From Fistularia commersonii (lineage: Eukaryota; Chordata; Actinopteri; Syngnathiformes; Fistulariidae), in contig JBBMNZ010000022.1 of assembly GCA_037954325.1 (NCBI GenBank), positions 808,001-872,000 on the forward strand: DNA of 64,000 nucleotides, written 5' to 3'. The notes under the pieces were generated by a model that saw only the letters and a list, made by a program, of their open reading frames with translations, searched no databases and was not told where the DNA came from. Every line of letters starts with the position of its first letter. Position 1 is the first letter of the stretch. Position numbers and translations under genes: made by a program. Positions 10,705 through 22,100 of this stretch are shown here, piece after piece.

Positions 10705-11246
10705 CGAGGAGGCGAGATCGCCGCACGCCGTCCGCAACTTACACACCGATCTGTGTAACAGTGGGGAATATTTGCAAGTTTCAAATGAACCTCGAATGAA
10801 ATCCATCGCTGCGTAATGTGATTTTTTTTTTTTTCCCCCCTTTCAGCCGGACAGCCTGTGTGGTTTGTGATCGGACTCGTAATATTTCAACCACTAGAGA
10901 GCGGTAAAAGTCCAAGAACAGGCCGGCAAAGCGTCACGGGTTGGAAGGCGAACGGAAACACTCTGAAACGGGAGGCGACGTCCAAAATCAGCTCGAGCGA
11001 GAGAAACTCAGACACACATGCATATATATATATATATAAGATATCTCATCATTCAGTCACTCATGGACACGCTTCTCCTGCATTCAGGGTTGCAGGGTTG
11101 TTCACCCTGGACCCGTCACGGGGTCACGTACGGAGACCGACCAGCATTCGCACGCCATTCGGAGGATGCGATTTGTAGTTTTCCGGTGGTTTCTATCTTT
11201 AATCCCGGTGTTTTGACAGCAGCCGCCCGAATAGCCGTGCACTCCT

Positions 11247-11302
11247 AATAAATGAAATGAAGCATTGCCGGCGTGGAACACGTTACTTCATGTAGCTTTA
11301 AT
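11247..11302. terminator. Facing polyadenylation signals of coq2 and mboat4
   Basis: AATAAA on the plus strand at 11247-11252 is a candidate signal for coq2, giving a 3' UTR of about 550 nt. ATTAAA on the minus strand (TTTAAT at 11297-11302) is a candidate for mboat4, about 95 nt after its stop. The signals are only 45 bp apart, so the transcripts would end almost back to back or overlap slightly. Confidence 0.45.
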
Positions 11303-11393
11303 TGGCAGTCAAATCATCGTTGGAATTTCCTCGTGACGTTTCTCAATTCAATTATTTCAAAGCACTTTTTCCAGTGGCCGCAGAGCAGAGCGT

Positions 11394-13890
11394 TCAGCGG
11401 AAGCTCCGGTAAACGGCCTCGGCCGCTAACAAAGTTAGGAACGCGCTCACGTTGAGGAGCGGAAACAGGGTCACGTAGGATCCGGACAAGAGTCTCAGAG
11501 CCGAGGCGTCCCTCAGCTCCACGGCGATGACGACGCAGGTCAGGATCATTTGCGTGTTGAACCAGCTCAAACAGACGAGCGGCGCTTCGGCCCGCTTCCA
11601 TCGGAGCGCCGGGCGAATCAGCCCGTGCAGGTGACGGTCCGCCTTCACCGCGGCGGCCAAAGTCAAGAAGCCCGCGAAGTGACCGGCGTGCAGGCCGTGC
11701 CACCACAACGACAACCCGAACGTCAAGAGCAGCGGGCGGCGGGCGCTCCGCTCGTAAACCAGCCTCCGCAGCCACGACGCCGTGGTCCGGTTCCACCGCC
11801 GCGCGAACTGGGACACCCGGCTGGACGTCTCCGTGGTCCAGACGTCTCCGTCGGACATCCCGCTCCATTTCCCCTCCCGAAATCCGAGCCCGGCCGCATT
11901 ATTGAGGCACTCGCTGATCCTCCAGTGCGCGTAATAGCGGATCCTGAAGAGCAGCGCCAGGCCCCAGAACCACAGCGCCCCGCCGGAGTCCTGCCGAGCG
12001 CCGCCGCTCCGTTTCAGTACGTAAACCAGACACTCTCCTATCTGCTGTAGCGCCAACACCTGCGCCATCTTCACCGCCACCGCCCCCAGAGGGCTGGGAG
12101 GAGGGCTGCCGGAGATTCCCTCCATGAAGGACACAAAGCGGCCGTAGGAGCACAAAGGGCCTCCGAGCAGGGTGGTGAAGCTGAGGGCGTAGCTGACCAG
12201 CGGGAGGGCGACCGGTAGGCCGTCGCGCGACGAGGCGTCGGAGGCCAGAACCACCCTTCCCTCCTGGAGGTCCAGCGACACGGAGGTGACCCTCTGGGTG
12301 AGAAGCATCAAGGACGACACGGCCAGGAAGAGTCTGGAAAATGACAAGTGGTGTCAGAATCAGAATCAGAAGATGTTATGGAGCCCCGTTCGGTCGGAGG
12401 CGGCTCCTGCGACAGAGTCAAGCGGGGGAGAGTCAAAATAAAACTCGATATAGACTGAAAGAACGCAAGAATGAGAATAAAAAGAACAGCAAAGATCAAC
12501 AGAAATAAATGTAAAAATATATACAACGTACACTGCTCCAAAAAACAAAGGGAACACTTAAAAAAACACATCCTAGATCTAAATGAATGAAATATTCTTA
12601 TGAAATACTTTGCTCTTTACACAGTTGAATGTGCTGACAACAAAATCACACCAAAATGATCGATGGAAATCAATTGTATCAACCCATGGAGGTCTGGATT
12701 AGGAATCACACTCCAAATTAAAGTGTAAAAACAAACTCCAGGCTGATCCAACTTTGATGTAATGTCCTTAAAACAAGTCCAAATGAATGTGTGTTGCTTC
12801 CTGAGTGGACACTATGATTTCACACAAGTGGGATTGACTTGGAGTTACATTGTGTTGTTCAAGTGTTCCCTTTATTTTTTTGAGCAGTATATATACACGT
12901 GTATTTACAAGTACATGTACATATCTAGTTTATATGTAGGGCTTGTTTTACGATAAAATATTCGGGACGTTTGTTTTCCCGAGGACTCGCAAACAATCGG
13001 CGAGCCGCCTCGTCCCCGGACGCTCTGTCGGACCAGAAGAGCGCCAGAGCGCTACGACGGTAACCTCTGCGCGCCCGTGCACGCTAGCTGTACCCAGGGC
13101 CTCTGCAAGTGTAGATCAGCTTGTCCCTTCCACAAAGAAACATTCTTTTATTGTCACACACCATTGATACCGGTCAGGTGCTCGTTCAATGACGTCATAA
13201 ACGGTGTTTTTAGCCGGTTTCCGACCTCCTGGAGACGAGACGACCCGGAGACGCGTGTCGGCTTGATGGTAGAACGGGCGCGGTTGTTTGGGTGCTTCAA
13301 TAAAAGCGGCGGGGGAAAGACAGGTGACCCTTGAAACTCCCAAAGCGACCCGTCCTCCTTATCTGAAAGACCTAACCGATCATACCTGACGCTGGCGGGC
13401 TCCTGGTGGTGATATTCCCAGAACCGGAGGTACAGATGCCAGAAGGTTTGCCACAACATCTGGACCCAAAACACCCGGGCGTGGACGGAGCGAGGGTCCG
13501 CCCGGCACATCAGCAGAACGCAGACAAAGGCGGAGGCGAACACCAGCGTGCTGTAGATGCCCATCGTCGCCACCGCCAGGATGCATCCTCCGGCCGCCAC
13601 AAACAGGTACCTGAGAGGAGACGTGGCGCCGAGGCGAACTCATAGACGGTCCAAAAACAAGGGAGGCGAGAACGTCCACTGATTATGTGCACTTCTGCTG
13701 AACCGGGCAACACAAACCGGCCGGCGATCCGGTTCCTGCGGGACAAAGCGCATCAGCACGGAAGCGTTACGTACCTCTGGGTCAAATCTAGACGAGCCCT
13801 GCTGCCGAGGTGATAGAACAGAAGTGAGAGCGGAAGCAGCAGACACTGCTGCGCGACGAAGGGTCCCAACGCGCCGTCCGACCAAGACAT
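11394..13890 (-). CDS. mboat4: Ghrelin O-acyltransferase (membrane-bound O-acyltransferase 4)
   Basis: Three exons on the minus strand: 13890-13775 (ATG), 13610-13386 and 12333-11394, in consistent phase, 426 codons (human about 435). GOAT octanoylates Ser3 of proghrelin in the ER membrane. Exon 2 carries a GGCILAVATMG stretch and exon 3 SSLMLLTQRVTS, both close to mammalian GOAT. The MBOAT catalytic residues are present: Asn295 in RRWNRTTASWLRRLV and His326 in WWHGLHAGH, corresponding to human Asn307 and His338 with a constant offset of 12. Many hydrophobic segments agree with a polytopic ER enzyme. The gene is convergent with coq2 and divergent from gldc. The alternative, another MBOAT such as porcupine or HHAT, fits much less well. 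Confidence 0.93.
12531..12890 (+). mobile_element. Tc1/mariner-like MITE, copy 1, in mboat4 intron 2
   Basis: About 360 bp bounded by inverted ends: left CACTGCTCCAAAAAACAAAGG and right TTTATTTTTTTGAGCAGTAT, which are reverse complements with few differences. The interior is shared with two more copies at 61254-61610 and 61619-61950. A TA-rich flank (ATATA) agrees with TA-target insertion. No transposase frame. Confidence 0.85.
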
Positions 13891-14686
13891 GTCCGCCTCT
13901 TCGGTCCGATCCCCTCCACGGCGAAAGCGAAAAAACCCAGCGGGAGGCTTTCCTCGGCCCCGGTGAGGCGTCGCACGGATGCCGGATCCGTGGCTCCGTG
14001 TTTGTCTTGGCGATAAGCCTTTTGAAAAGACATATTTCGGCAACCGTGGCGACGCCGGGACACGTTAGCGCTCGGGAGCGATAAAGGGCCTCTTCTCCAG
14101 CGGCGCCGCGAATGCCGCCGCCTCCGGGCAGCGGCCGCTATCAAGAAGCGGACAATCGAATCTCTCAAAAATCAACGTGACTTCAAGGAATCGTTTGTTT
14201 TCACGGAATCCGAGCGGTCCGGTAAAGACTCTGAGAGACGCATTGTAGTATTTCTGGTGAATGTTATCTAACATAATTGAGGTTTAAAAAAACAAACAAC
14301 ATCCACCGCCGCCGCCGCTGCTGCGCAGATGATCCACGGCTTTATGTGCTTTTCACCGCAGACGGGGACACAAATAAACCCGGCGCTTGTCTGGCTGCCG
14401 TCGAGAGCCAAGACGCAAATGTTTGTCATCGGACCGGCGAGGCGGGATAATTCCCGTCTGTCCCGGGACGACGCCGTCTCCCGGCACCAGCAGAGCCGGG
14501 GGTCCGGGACTGTTCTCGGGTCGGACGGTTTCTCAGCGCCGCCACGCTCGGGAGCCACCGGAGTCGCCCTCTTCCACCCCAGAGACGTCCGCCATCTCAG
14601 ACCCAGAGATCTTAATGCCTGGATTCCAAACATTATGATCGGATTCTTGTGGATCCCGTCAGATGAGATGAGAGCAACTTTATTTT

Positions 14687-15023
14687 ACATTACATTACAT
14701 TACATTACATTCAGCAGACGCTTTTATCCAAAGCGACTTACAATAGAGGACATAAGGACTGCAAATAACACTTGCAAATACAAGATGCACAGGAAATATT
14801 CAGAACAGTAAGATGAGATGAGAACAACTTTATTTATCCCGAAGGAAATTGTTGTGCCAGAGTTTCAAGTAAAAACATAACAGTAATAGATAATAGTAGG
14901 AAGGAGGGAGAATAAGAAATACAATGAAATATAAATTGTCTTAACTGTTAACTATTAACTACAGAGATTTGGAGATTTGGGGTAAGCTGGGGTTAGTTGT
15001 TTTTTTTTTTTAGACAAAAACGT

Positions 15024-15056
<33 letters not shown>

Positions 15057-15270
15057 CCTAACTTGCTGCCTAACCTGATCTGGGGCATCAGCGCAGTAAA
15101 AAGTCCTGAAAGAGAACAGTTTTTACCTGTTTCTTGAAGGTTGAGAGAGATGATGCTCATCTTGTTGCTTCCGGAAGTTTGTTCCACCACTGAGGTAGTA
15201 GAACTGAGAACAGTTTTGCCTGAGATGGCTTAGAGCGAGCAGAAGGTACTGCTAGTAGCTTTGTATTAGA
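14687..15270 (-). mobile_element. L2-like LINE 3' end, copy A, interrupted by a nested insertion
   Basis: Read on the minus strand, it has the tail GTAAGTCGCTTTGGATAAAAG and ends in a TGTAATG-type microsatellite at 14687-14715. The upstream part (15060-15200) encodes a fragment like 'WNKLPEATR..SLSTFKKQVKTFLF', the C-terminal end of L2/CR1-type LINE proteins. The uninterrupted relative at 41930-42420 shows that 14813-14981 is a later insertion. Confidence 0.75.
14813..14981 (-). mobile_element. Retroposon nested in L2 copy A, with a GTAAG target-site duplication
   Basis: This about 169-bp block is flanked by GTAAG at 14808-14812 and again at 14982-14986. The empty site is seen in the related LINE copy near 42261-42275, where the same flanking sequence (CCCAGCTTAC followed by TGTTCTG) is continuous. 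The inserted sequence matches the dispersed family at 8161, 42588, 53097 and 53232. It is probably a 5'-truncated retroposition product. Confidence 0.8.
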
Positions 15271-15762
15271 GCAGTGGTTCTTAACCCGGGTTCGATGGAA
15301 CCCCAGGGGTTCGGCGGGTCGGTCTCAGGGGTTCGGCGGAGGTCAAGACACACATTGGTGATGACATCACCGGCCGCAGGTGATCACGCTACATAGCTCG
15401 GCCTATCCGTGCTGCGGGGATTTTGGCACGATCAGTTGTAGTGACTTGTGACTGTCGTGATGGTACGTCATGTGATTTCTTACTTAATATTTTAATCCCT
15501 TCATACTAATTATGTCGGGCAAAAAAAGAAAGCGGTCGGAAGAACACGTACAATACGGATTCACGTGTATGACGGAACGCGATTGGAATCGATGTCCTGA
15601 CCGCATGATTTGGAAAGACAAGATGAGCAATTCTAGTCCGGCACCGGCAAAACTAAGGGAAGGCTTCCTTCAGCTGCATGGAGATGGGAGCTACAAGAAC
15701 ATAGCGCTTGCTGGATGCAAGGTGAAGGGAGCCAGATTCCATGAAAAGGCTACTCTGCATAA
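15266..15762 (+). mobile_element. 5' end of a hAT-type transposon with a broken BED-finger ORF
   Basis: The left end CAGTGGTTCTTAACCCGGGTTCG resembles hAT terminal inverted repeats. An ORF from ATG 15512 begins MSGKKRKRSEEHVQYGF and continues with S-PAKLREGF-Q-HGDG and KGARF-EKATL, like the N-terminus of ZBED5/SCAND3-type hAT transposases. The expected second zinc ligand pair (C-x2-C) is degraded: the region reads CPDRMIWKDK, with only one Cys. The element stops abruptly where a retroposon fragment begins (about 15760), so the catalytic domain and right end are missing. Confidence 0.75.
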
Positions 15763-15835
15763 CAGTAATAGATAATAGTAGGAAGGAGGGAGGATAAGAA
15801 ATACAATAAAATATAAATTGTCAAGGTTAAGGCTA
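15758..15835 (-). repeat. Partial dispersed retroposon fused to the hAT remnant
   Basis: The block from CATAACAGTAATAGATAATAG to AAATATAAATTGTC matches part of the family at 14813-14981. It begins inside the hAT reading frame, so the junction marks either insertion or deletion. Confidence 0.6.
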
Positions 15836-16166
15836 TCAAGTGTTTTAAGGTCTTAAGTACAAAGATTTGAGGAAGGCGGGAAGCCGGCGGACCGGCGGCG
15901 ACACATGACTCCCTCGCTGTCCTCGCTACGCCGGGATCTCACACTTGAACATGTTGTTCCACCTCACCGTATTCATCTGACTTGGAGAACACCAGGATAG
16001 AAGGGCCGTCCTCGCAACAATCATTTACATTTGACTGTTTATTATGTCATTCTGCCCTTTGTTTGATTTTCCTTTGCACAATAGTCCTCGTGCACCGGCG
16101 GTCAAACCGCTCAAACAACTGCGAGCTACAAAAGAATATTCACGATTTGCTTGTTTACCTGTCAGA

Positions 16167-16167
<1 letters not shown>

Positions 16168-16234
<67 letters not shown>
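16168..16234 (+). repeat. (CA)n microsatellite
   Basis: A pure run of about 33 CA units. Confidence 0.97.
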
Positions 16235-16235
<1 letters not shown>

Positions 16236-17695
16236 ATTGCACAATAGTGCTGCATCTTTTCCCTCGCCGCCCGGCAGTGTGACGGCGCTGCATCCTTGTT
16301 GAAGATCGGAGACCGAACCCTGCAGCGGGAGGCGACCCCAGACGGGAAGGCAGGAACCGAGCCAGGCAGCTTCCCCTCCTCGGCCTCCACAGATCCAGCG
16401 CCGTCACCGATGCTAATTTTAAATGTTTTGAAGCGCAGCGTGATGGTTCGTACCAGACATGGAATATTTGGCAGATGTTTGCTCCTGAGTTTACACGACC
16501 CCCTCCTCCCGGGTGTCCTTCCCGTCCATCCGCCCGCCAAAACAGTCGGAAATCCGATCCCCGGCTGAGGAATGTGTTTTGGTCGGGAGCGTCGGGAGGC
16601 TCGGACGCCACTTTATAGAGGCCTCGGACTCAAAAACACAACCAGAAGAGCTCAAAACCAACACGACACGCTAAGAAAAGTCCGAAATGAGCGGCGTTTG
16701 GAACAGCTGAAGGTGAAACGAGGCGATCGGACAGCGAGCGGCGAGGCGGGGAGATGTTTGTGACGATGAGGTTATAAAGGTAGAACGGACGGAGCCAGAA
16801 CAAGTCGTTCCTGGAAGCGGCCGGGCCAACGGGTCACATGATCAGACACCCGAGCGGCTCAGGAACTCAGCAGGAGACGAGCGAGTCCCTCAAAATCGCT
16901 GATCCGCTCGAGCGCCTGAGCGCCGCCGCTCCTCAGAAGAGAAGGTTCTTCTCCAGAACACGTCCGGCTCTGTCGCCACAGACGACGGGAGGACGAGGGT
17001 CAAAGATCATCGAAGGCCGCAGGGATGTGGAACCTTCAGACCGCCGGCTCATCGCTGGTCCAAGATGTTCTCACCTTCCCGTCACCTGGAATCACGTCGA
17101 TACAGAGTCCTGGTGGAGAGCGTTCTCATTCACACCCGTGAACATCTCAGGGTCTCCGCTGGAGGTCCCACGGCAGGCGTCCAGGACGGACTCGGCCCGA
17201 GGCCGGGGTCCGGATCTCCCGGCCGAGGCCCCTTCGGTTGTAAACAAGGAGAAACAGATTTGTAGAAGTGGAATGTGAAGCCGTGTCTTTTCACAGGGCG
17301 GCGAGATGAAAACACCCAAAAAGCTGGAGATGGAACTCCGTCTCTGGCGTCATGGAGACAACAAATCCAAGTTGAGCTGAAACCACGAGAAGATGTCAAC
17401 AGAAGAGAGGAGTGGAAAGTAAAGGCGAGCTCAGAAAGAGGAGCGGGAACAAGAGGAACCCGGAGGAACCCACGCACGCAGACTCGTGGGCATGACACCT
17501 TCTGGCGTGGAGAACATCTCAGCACAGCGCCACCGAGCGCCCACGCACGGAACCCGTGGAATCCCGACCCCCGGGATCGGGATTCCGTCCCGGGCCTCAA
17601 TCCCCGGAGCTGCACACACACACACACACACACACGCACACACCGTCCGCGTGCACGCGAGAAAGCCCGGCAGCTGTTCGAGCAGGGCTCGTCAC

Positions 17696-17790
17696 TACGT
17701 CACGCCCTCCCTGCGCGCTGATTGGCCGCCCCGCGCAGCCGTGCGCCTCTATAAAGTGCACTTTGGCGGAGTTGCGGGAGAAACAAAGGC
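17696..17790 (+). promoter_or_regulatory. gldc: gldc core promoter: CRE-like, CCAAT and TATA boxes
   Basis: TACGTCA (CRE-like) lies at 17696-17702, ATTGG (inverted CCAAT) at 17721-17725 and TATAAA at 17750-17755. The first ATG of gldc is at 17806. Spacing of the TATA box puts initiation near 17780, giving a very short 5' UTR. A (CA)n tract at 17613-17642 lies just upstream. Confidence 0.7.
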
Positions 17791-17805
17791 GCTGCGGTCG
17801 CGGAC

Positions 17806-19073
17806 ATGCAGAGCTGCGCCCGGTCCTGGGGGGGCTTCTTGGCCCGGGCGGCGCCGCCCGACGGCGGTCGAGTCTTCTGGAAAGTTGGCTGCCGGTCCCG
17901 GTGCGGCGCGGCGGCGGCGGCGGCGGCGACCCGGGCGCTCCGGACGTCCGCAGCAGCCGCCGCCGCCGCCGCCGCCGCCGCGTCCCGGCGCATCGAGCGG
18001 ACGCTGCCGCGCCACGACGACTTCGCGGAGCGGCACATCGGACCAGGTGAGCGGGAGAAGAGGGAGATGCTGGACGCGCTGGGACTGGAGGTACGGCACA
18101 CACACACACACACACACACAAACACAGAGCCGGGTTTCCCCGTGTGACCCCCCGCCTCTCCTCCTCCTCCTCAGTCGGTGGAGCAGCTGATCGAGAGCAC
18201 CGTTCCCGCCTCCATCCGCATGCGGCGGAGCATAAAGATGGATGACCCAGTGTGTAAGTTTACACACACACACACACACATGCACGTCTTCATTCTTGCA
18301 ATTTTGTCGACGTGCACGCGGAAGCGGAACGCACCCCCCCCCGCATTGTTCTGACCCCCCCCGGGGAAGCTGGCGAGCTGCACCCGGTTCTGCGCCGCGA
18401 CCCCCGGATCGGCGCGCCTCGGCGGACGCAGCGCCCCGGCGCGCCGCGGTCCTCCGACCCTCCTTCCCTCCTTCCCTTCCTCCCTCCTTCCCTCCTTCCC
18501 TTCCTCCCTCCTTCCCTCCTTCCCTTCCTCCCTCCCTCCTCTTTCCTTCCCCCTCCTCTTCCTCCTCCACCCCCTAGTTAAGTCTTCCTTTGAACATATT
18601 TGGAGTTGTTTTTGCGAAAGCCGGCGAGCGGCACCAATCTCCTGGCGGGAGGCCGGCGCTCATAGGGCGGCCGCGGAGCGCCGTGCGCGGAGCCCCGTGC
18701 GCGGAGCCCGGCCTTGAAGCTCCGGGTCCCGAGTCCAGTTCAATCTGGTTCCAGCGGTCACATTACATCACAGCCCAGGGGGTTCCTAATAAGGGGAGAA
18801 CGGTGTGTTTGCATGGGATGTCTTCCCTTCCTCCTCCCCCACCTCCACATTCACATTTCAGCTCCTCTTTTTAGAACCTGCTGTTCATTTCAGAACACAA
18901 GCCAGGGGTTTGAACCAGTTTGCCCCCCCCCTCCACACACACACACACACACACACACACACCAGAGGGGGAGGTCAGATTCAAAATACAAACATTAACC
19001 GCCACAATAACAGCGGTTTAAATAAGGTGATCCCCGGAAAACCCAACTCGTGTTTTCAGTTTCACTCGGCCGG

Positions 19074-19115
<42 letters not shown>

Positions 19116-22100
19116 AATCCCATGACGCACATTTATATAATATCAGCCGGAAATCAACCAAACGGGACGTCCAAACCGTCGGGTCGCGGTCAGATCGGCC
19201 GACCCGTCGGCTTCTTGAGTCTGTTATTGATATGATATGGTAATGATTAACCGGCGGACCATAATAAACGGGGCGAGGAGAGATTCCGATCACCTGCCCC
19301 TCCCCACCTCCCCACCTCCCCACCTGCCCCCCCCCCGGGTTTCATAACGCGCCGCCATGCTGAAGGAACAAACTGGCAAAGCGGAGGCCGGCTGGTTTTT
19401 CTGCTTGTTCAGCTCTGGAGGGCTTGGGTTTGCAGAGCCAGCGAGGGATTCTCTCGCCAACAATAGACCTCCTCCATGGCTCTGAATCAGGCTTTTTTTT
19501 TTTTCCCCCCACCGGCCTGCAGAACCCGGGGCACATCGGGGGGGCGAGGGGGGGCGAAACCAGCTCACAAAGAGACCGGCTCGTTATAATCGGGAGTCGT
19601 TTCTGCACCGTCCTGTTTTTACGGACGCCGTCCCTCCGACTCTTCTTATAAATGTCCGTCCGTATCCGGGCCGCCGGGCGCCGCTCCCTCCGAGGCAGGA
19701 CTCGGGTTTATTGTCCATTCCTGGGAGTTGCTAGGCAGCCGGGAAGGCCAGAGGAATCTGAGGCTGGTTTGTGAATTGGCAGAGCGAGGAGGGGAATGAG
19801 GGTGAATAAGCGTCCGCCGGGCGCTTGGTCCTCGTCCTGGCTCGGGTTTTCTCCGAGCGAACGCTTGATCCGGCTCATGTTTGCAGATCCTCACCTGGGG
19901 CGCTCATGGTGGAGCTCTGGGAGGCTTCAAAGCTGCGCTCCCACGACCGGGAAACCTGGACGTTTCCTTTCGCTTGCTAGTTCACTGAACTCGTTGCCGG
20001 GACAACTTGAGGGTGCCGGTCGCATCGGGACGAAAACGTCTCCGGTCCAGGACGCACGTTTCACTCGACAAACGAAGAGAAACCGAAAGGTTTCCGGGAT
20101 GCGGCGCCGCGGTCACGTTAGCCGACAGTCTTGGGCGTGGTGGTCGGACCGGTACGGCGAGGGGGAACTCCATCCGGGACGCGTTTCTTACGTGGTTCGG
20201 CCATCGCCCATAAAATATTCACCGGCTGACCTCGGGTCCTCTGAGGTTCGCCTTTGCTTCTCCGTGATGGACGGTGGAGCAGATGGCGGCTCCGAGGACC
20301 GCCAGAAACCACGAGGGCCTCGTCAACCCCGACTGTTTGCAGCGATCTGTGTTTTCCAATAGAAAACATAGACGGCGTAGCATCAGTGCAACGCCGGGGA
20401 ACAAAAGTGCAGCGCGATGTGGGACTCCGGTCGCACAGCCGGACTGTCGTCGTCGCCTGGGTTCCTGAAACCCGTCCTTCTGTTTGCCACCAGCTTGGAC
20501 AGCCTTCATCTTATCCCGCAATTACTCTTTCAAGTACCGGCGAACTAGACGAGACACAGGGTTTGACTGAAAGACCGGCCGAAATACTAGCCAAGAGCCG
20601 GGACGCCCTCCGAGCCCCCGGTATCTCCTTCCCAGAAGGTCTCGGTGGCTTCCGCTCCTCGGAAACCTGAAATAGACACAAGGCGATCGGGTAAAGGGTC
20701 CTTTGCGACGACGCTACCCTCGGAAGGAAGCCGTAACCGTGTCACCCTGCTCTGAACCTTCCAGGTGAGAACGAGATCCTGGAGTCCCTGCAGAAGATCG
20801 CATCGAAGAACAAAGTGTGGAGGTCCTACATCGGCATGGGCTACTACAGCTGCTCGGTGCCGCCGCCCATTCAGCGCAACCTCTTGGAGAACGCCGGCTG
20901 GTGAGTGTCCTCAAAGACCCCAGAGCTCCGAAACCGGCTTCCTTCCCAAATCAAGCTCCTGCGCCCGATGGTCGCTCATTTAAGCTTTAATAACATGGTG
21001 GTGATCGGCGTCGCTGCCTTCGTAGAGCACCGGATCGACCCTCCCTCCGGCTCCCGCCAAACAAGATTTTCTTTCACTCAAATCTGAGTCACACATCCTC
21101 GCCCGCATTTCACTCAAAGTCTTGTTTTGGACGCACAAAGCGTCCCATTGTCCTTTTCTTAATTTCCTGAATAACCTCCAGCCGAGCCATTGTCCCCGTG
21201 TCCACGCTGATTCACTGTGCGCGTCTTGTCCTCAGGGTGACTCAGTACACCCCCTACCAGCCCGAGGTCTCTCAGGGTCGCCTCGAGTCTCTTCTCAACT
21301 ACCAGACCATGATCTGTGACATCACGGGCTTTCCCGTGGCCAACGCCTCGCTGCTGGACGAAGGGACGGCGGCGGCCGAGGCCATGCAGCTCTGCCACAG
21401 GTAGATCACGCCTCCGACTCTCCGCACGTGGAAAAAGAAAGAATTCAGGAAACCGGAGTTTTCCTGTCGCCTCGTGTTGACCCCCGCCGCTTGCTATGCT
21501 AACGTCACGCAGGCAGAACAAGCGGAGGACCTTCTACATCGACCCCCGGTGCCACCCTCAGACCATCGCCGTGGTGCAGACCAGAGCCAAGTACGTATGG
21601 CTGCTTGGGAACGTGACCGTAACGCCACGCCGGATATTTTGGTTCTACCCGCTTCCATACATATAGAGGGACCTCTGTTCTGGCGTCATGTCCCGATGCA
21701 GCGATTCACCCTTTCCCCTGTCGCGCGGTTACTCAAGGTTCCCGGCGCTAATGTAAGAATATAAGCGAAGGTGTCTCGCGCCGTCGAGGTCATGGAAGGA
21801 CCTCCTAGTGACTGGAGTCTTGTACCCGCTCGTCTCCATCGTCGGTCGTTTCTTTCGTCACAATGCCGAGGTAATCCCCCTCGGAAGTACCGCGTGAAGG
21901 AGTTCCGACTCTTCCTGTCGTGCCGCAGCTACATCGGGGTGAAAACGGTGCTGAAGCTGCCGCACGAGATGGACTTTAGCGGGAAAGACATGAGCGGCGT
22001 CCTCTTCCAGTATCCAGACACCGATGGCAGAGTGGAGGACTTTACCGCGCTAGTGGACCGAGCCCACAAGGGAGGGGTAAGACCTCGCCGGGGGCATGAA

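Larger units (their letters stand above)
13891..17695. other. Intergenic region between mboat4 and gldc
   Basis: The two genes diverge from this interval. It holds the L2-like LINE remnant with a nested retroposon (14687-15270), the hAT remnant (15266-15762), a partial retroposon (15758-15835), the microsatellite at 16168-16234, and at 17400-17530 a degenerate copy of the dispersed 'ggaggaaccc-cacgc-gagaacat' repeat. No further gene is supported. Confidence 0.6.

Noticed and set aside
11550..12050. 166-codon plus-strand ORF
   Set aside because: Antisense shadow of the GC-rich mboat4 exon 3.
16025..16540. ORFs rich in Cys-Val or Thr-His dipeptides (also at 59408 and 61945)
   Set aside because: They are translations of (CA)n/(GT)n microsatellites.
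17749..18570. 273-codon minus-strand ORF rich in Gly, Glu and Arg
   Set aside because: It runs across gldc exons 1 and 2 and a pyrimidine repeat in the wrong strand; composition only reflects the repeats.
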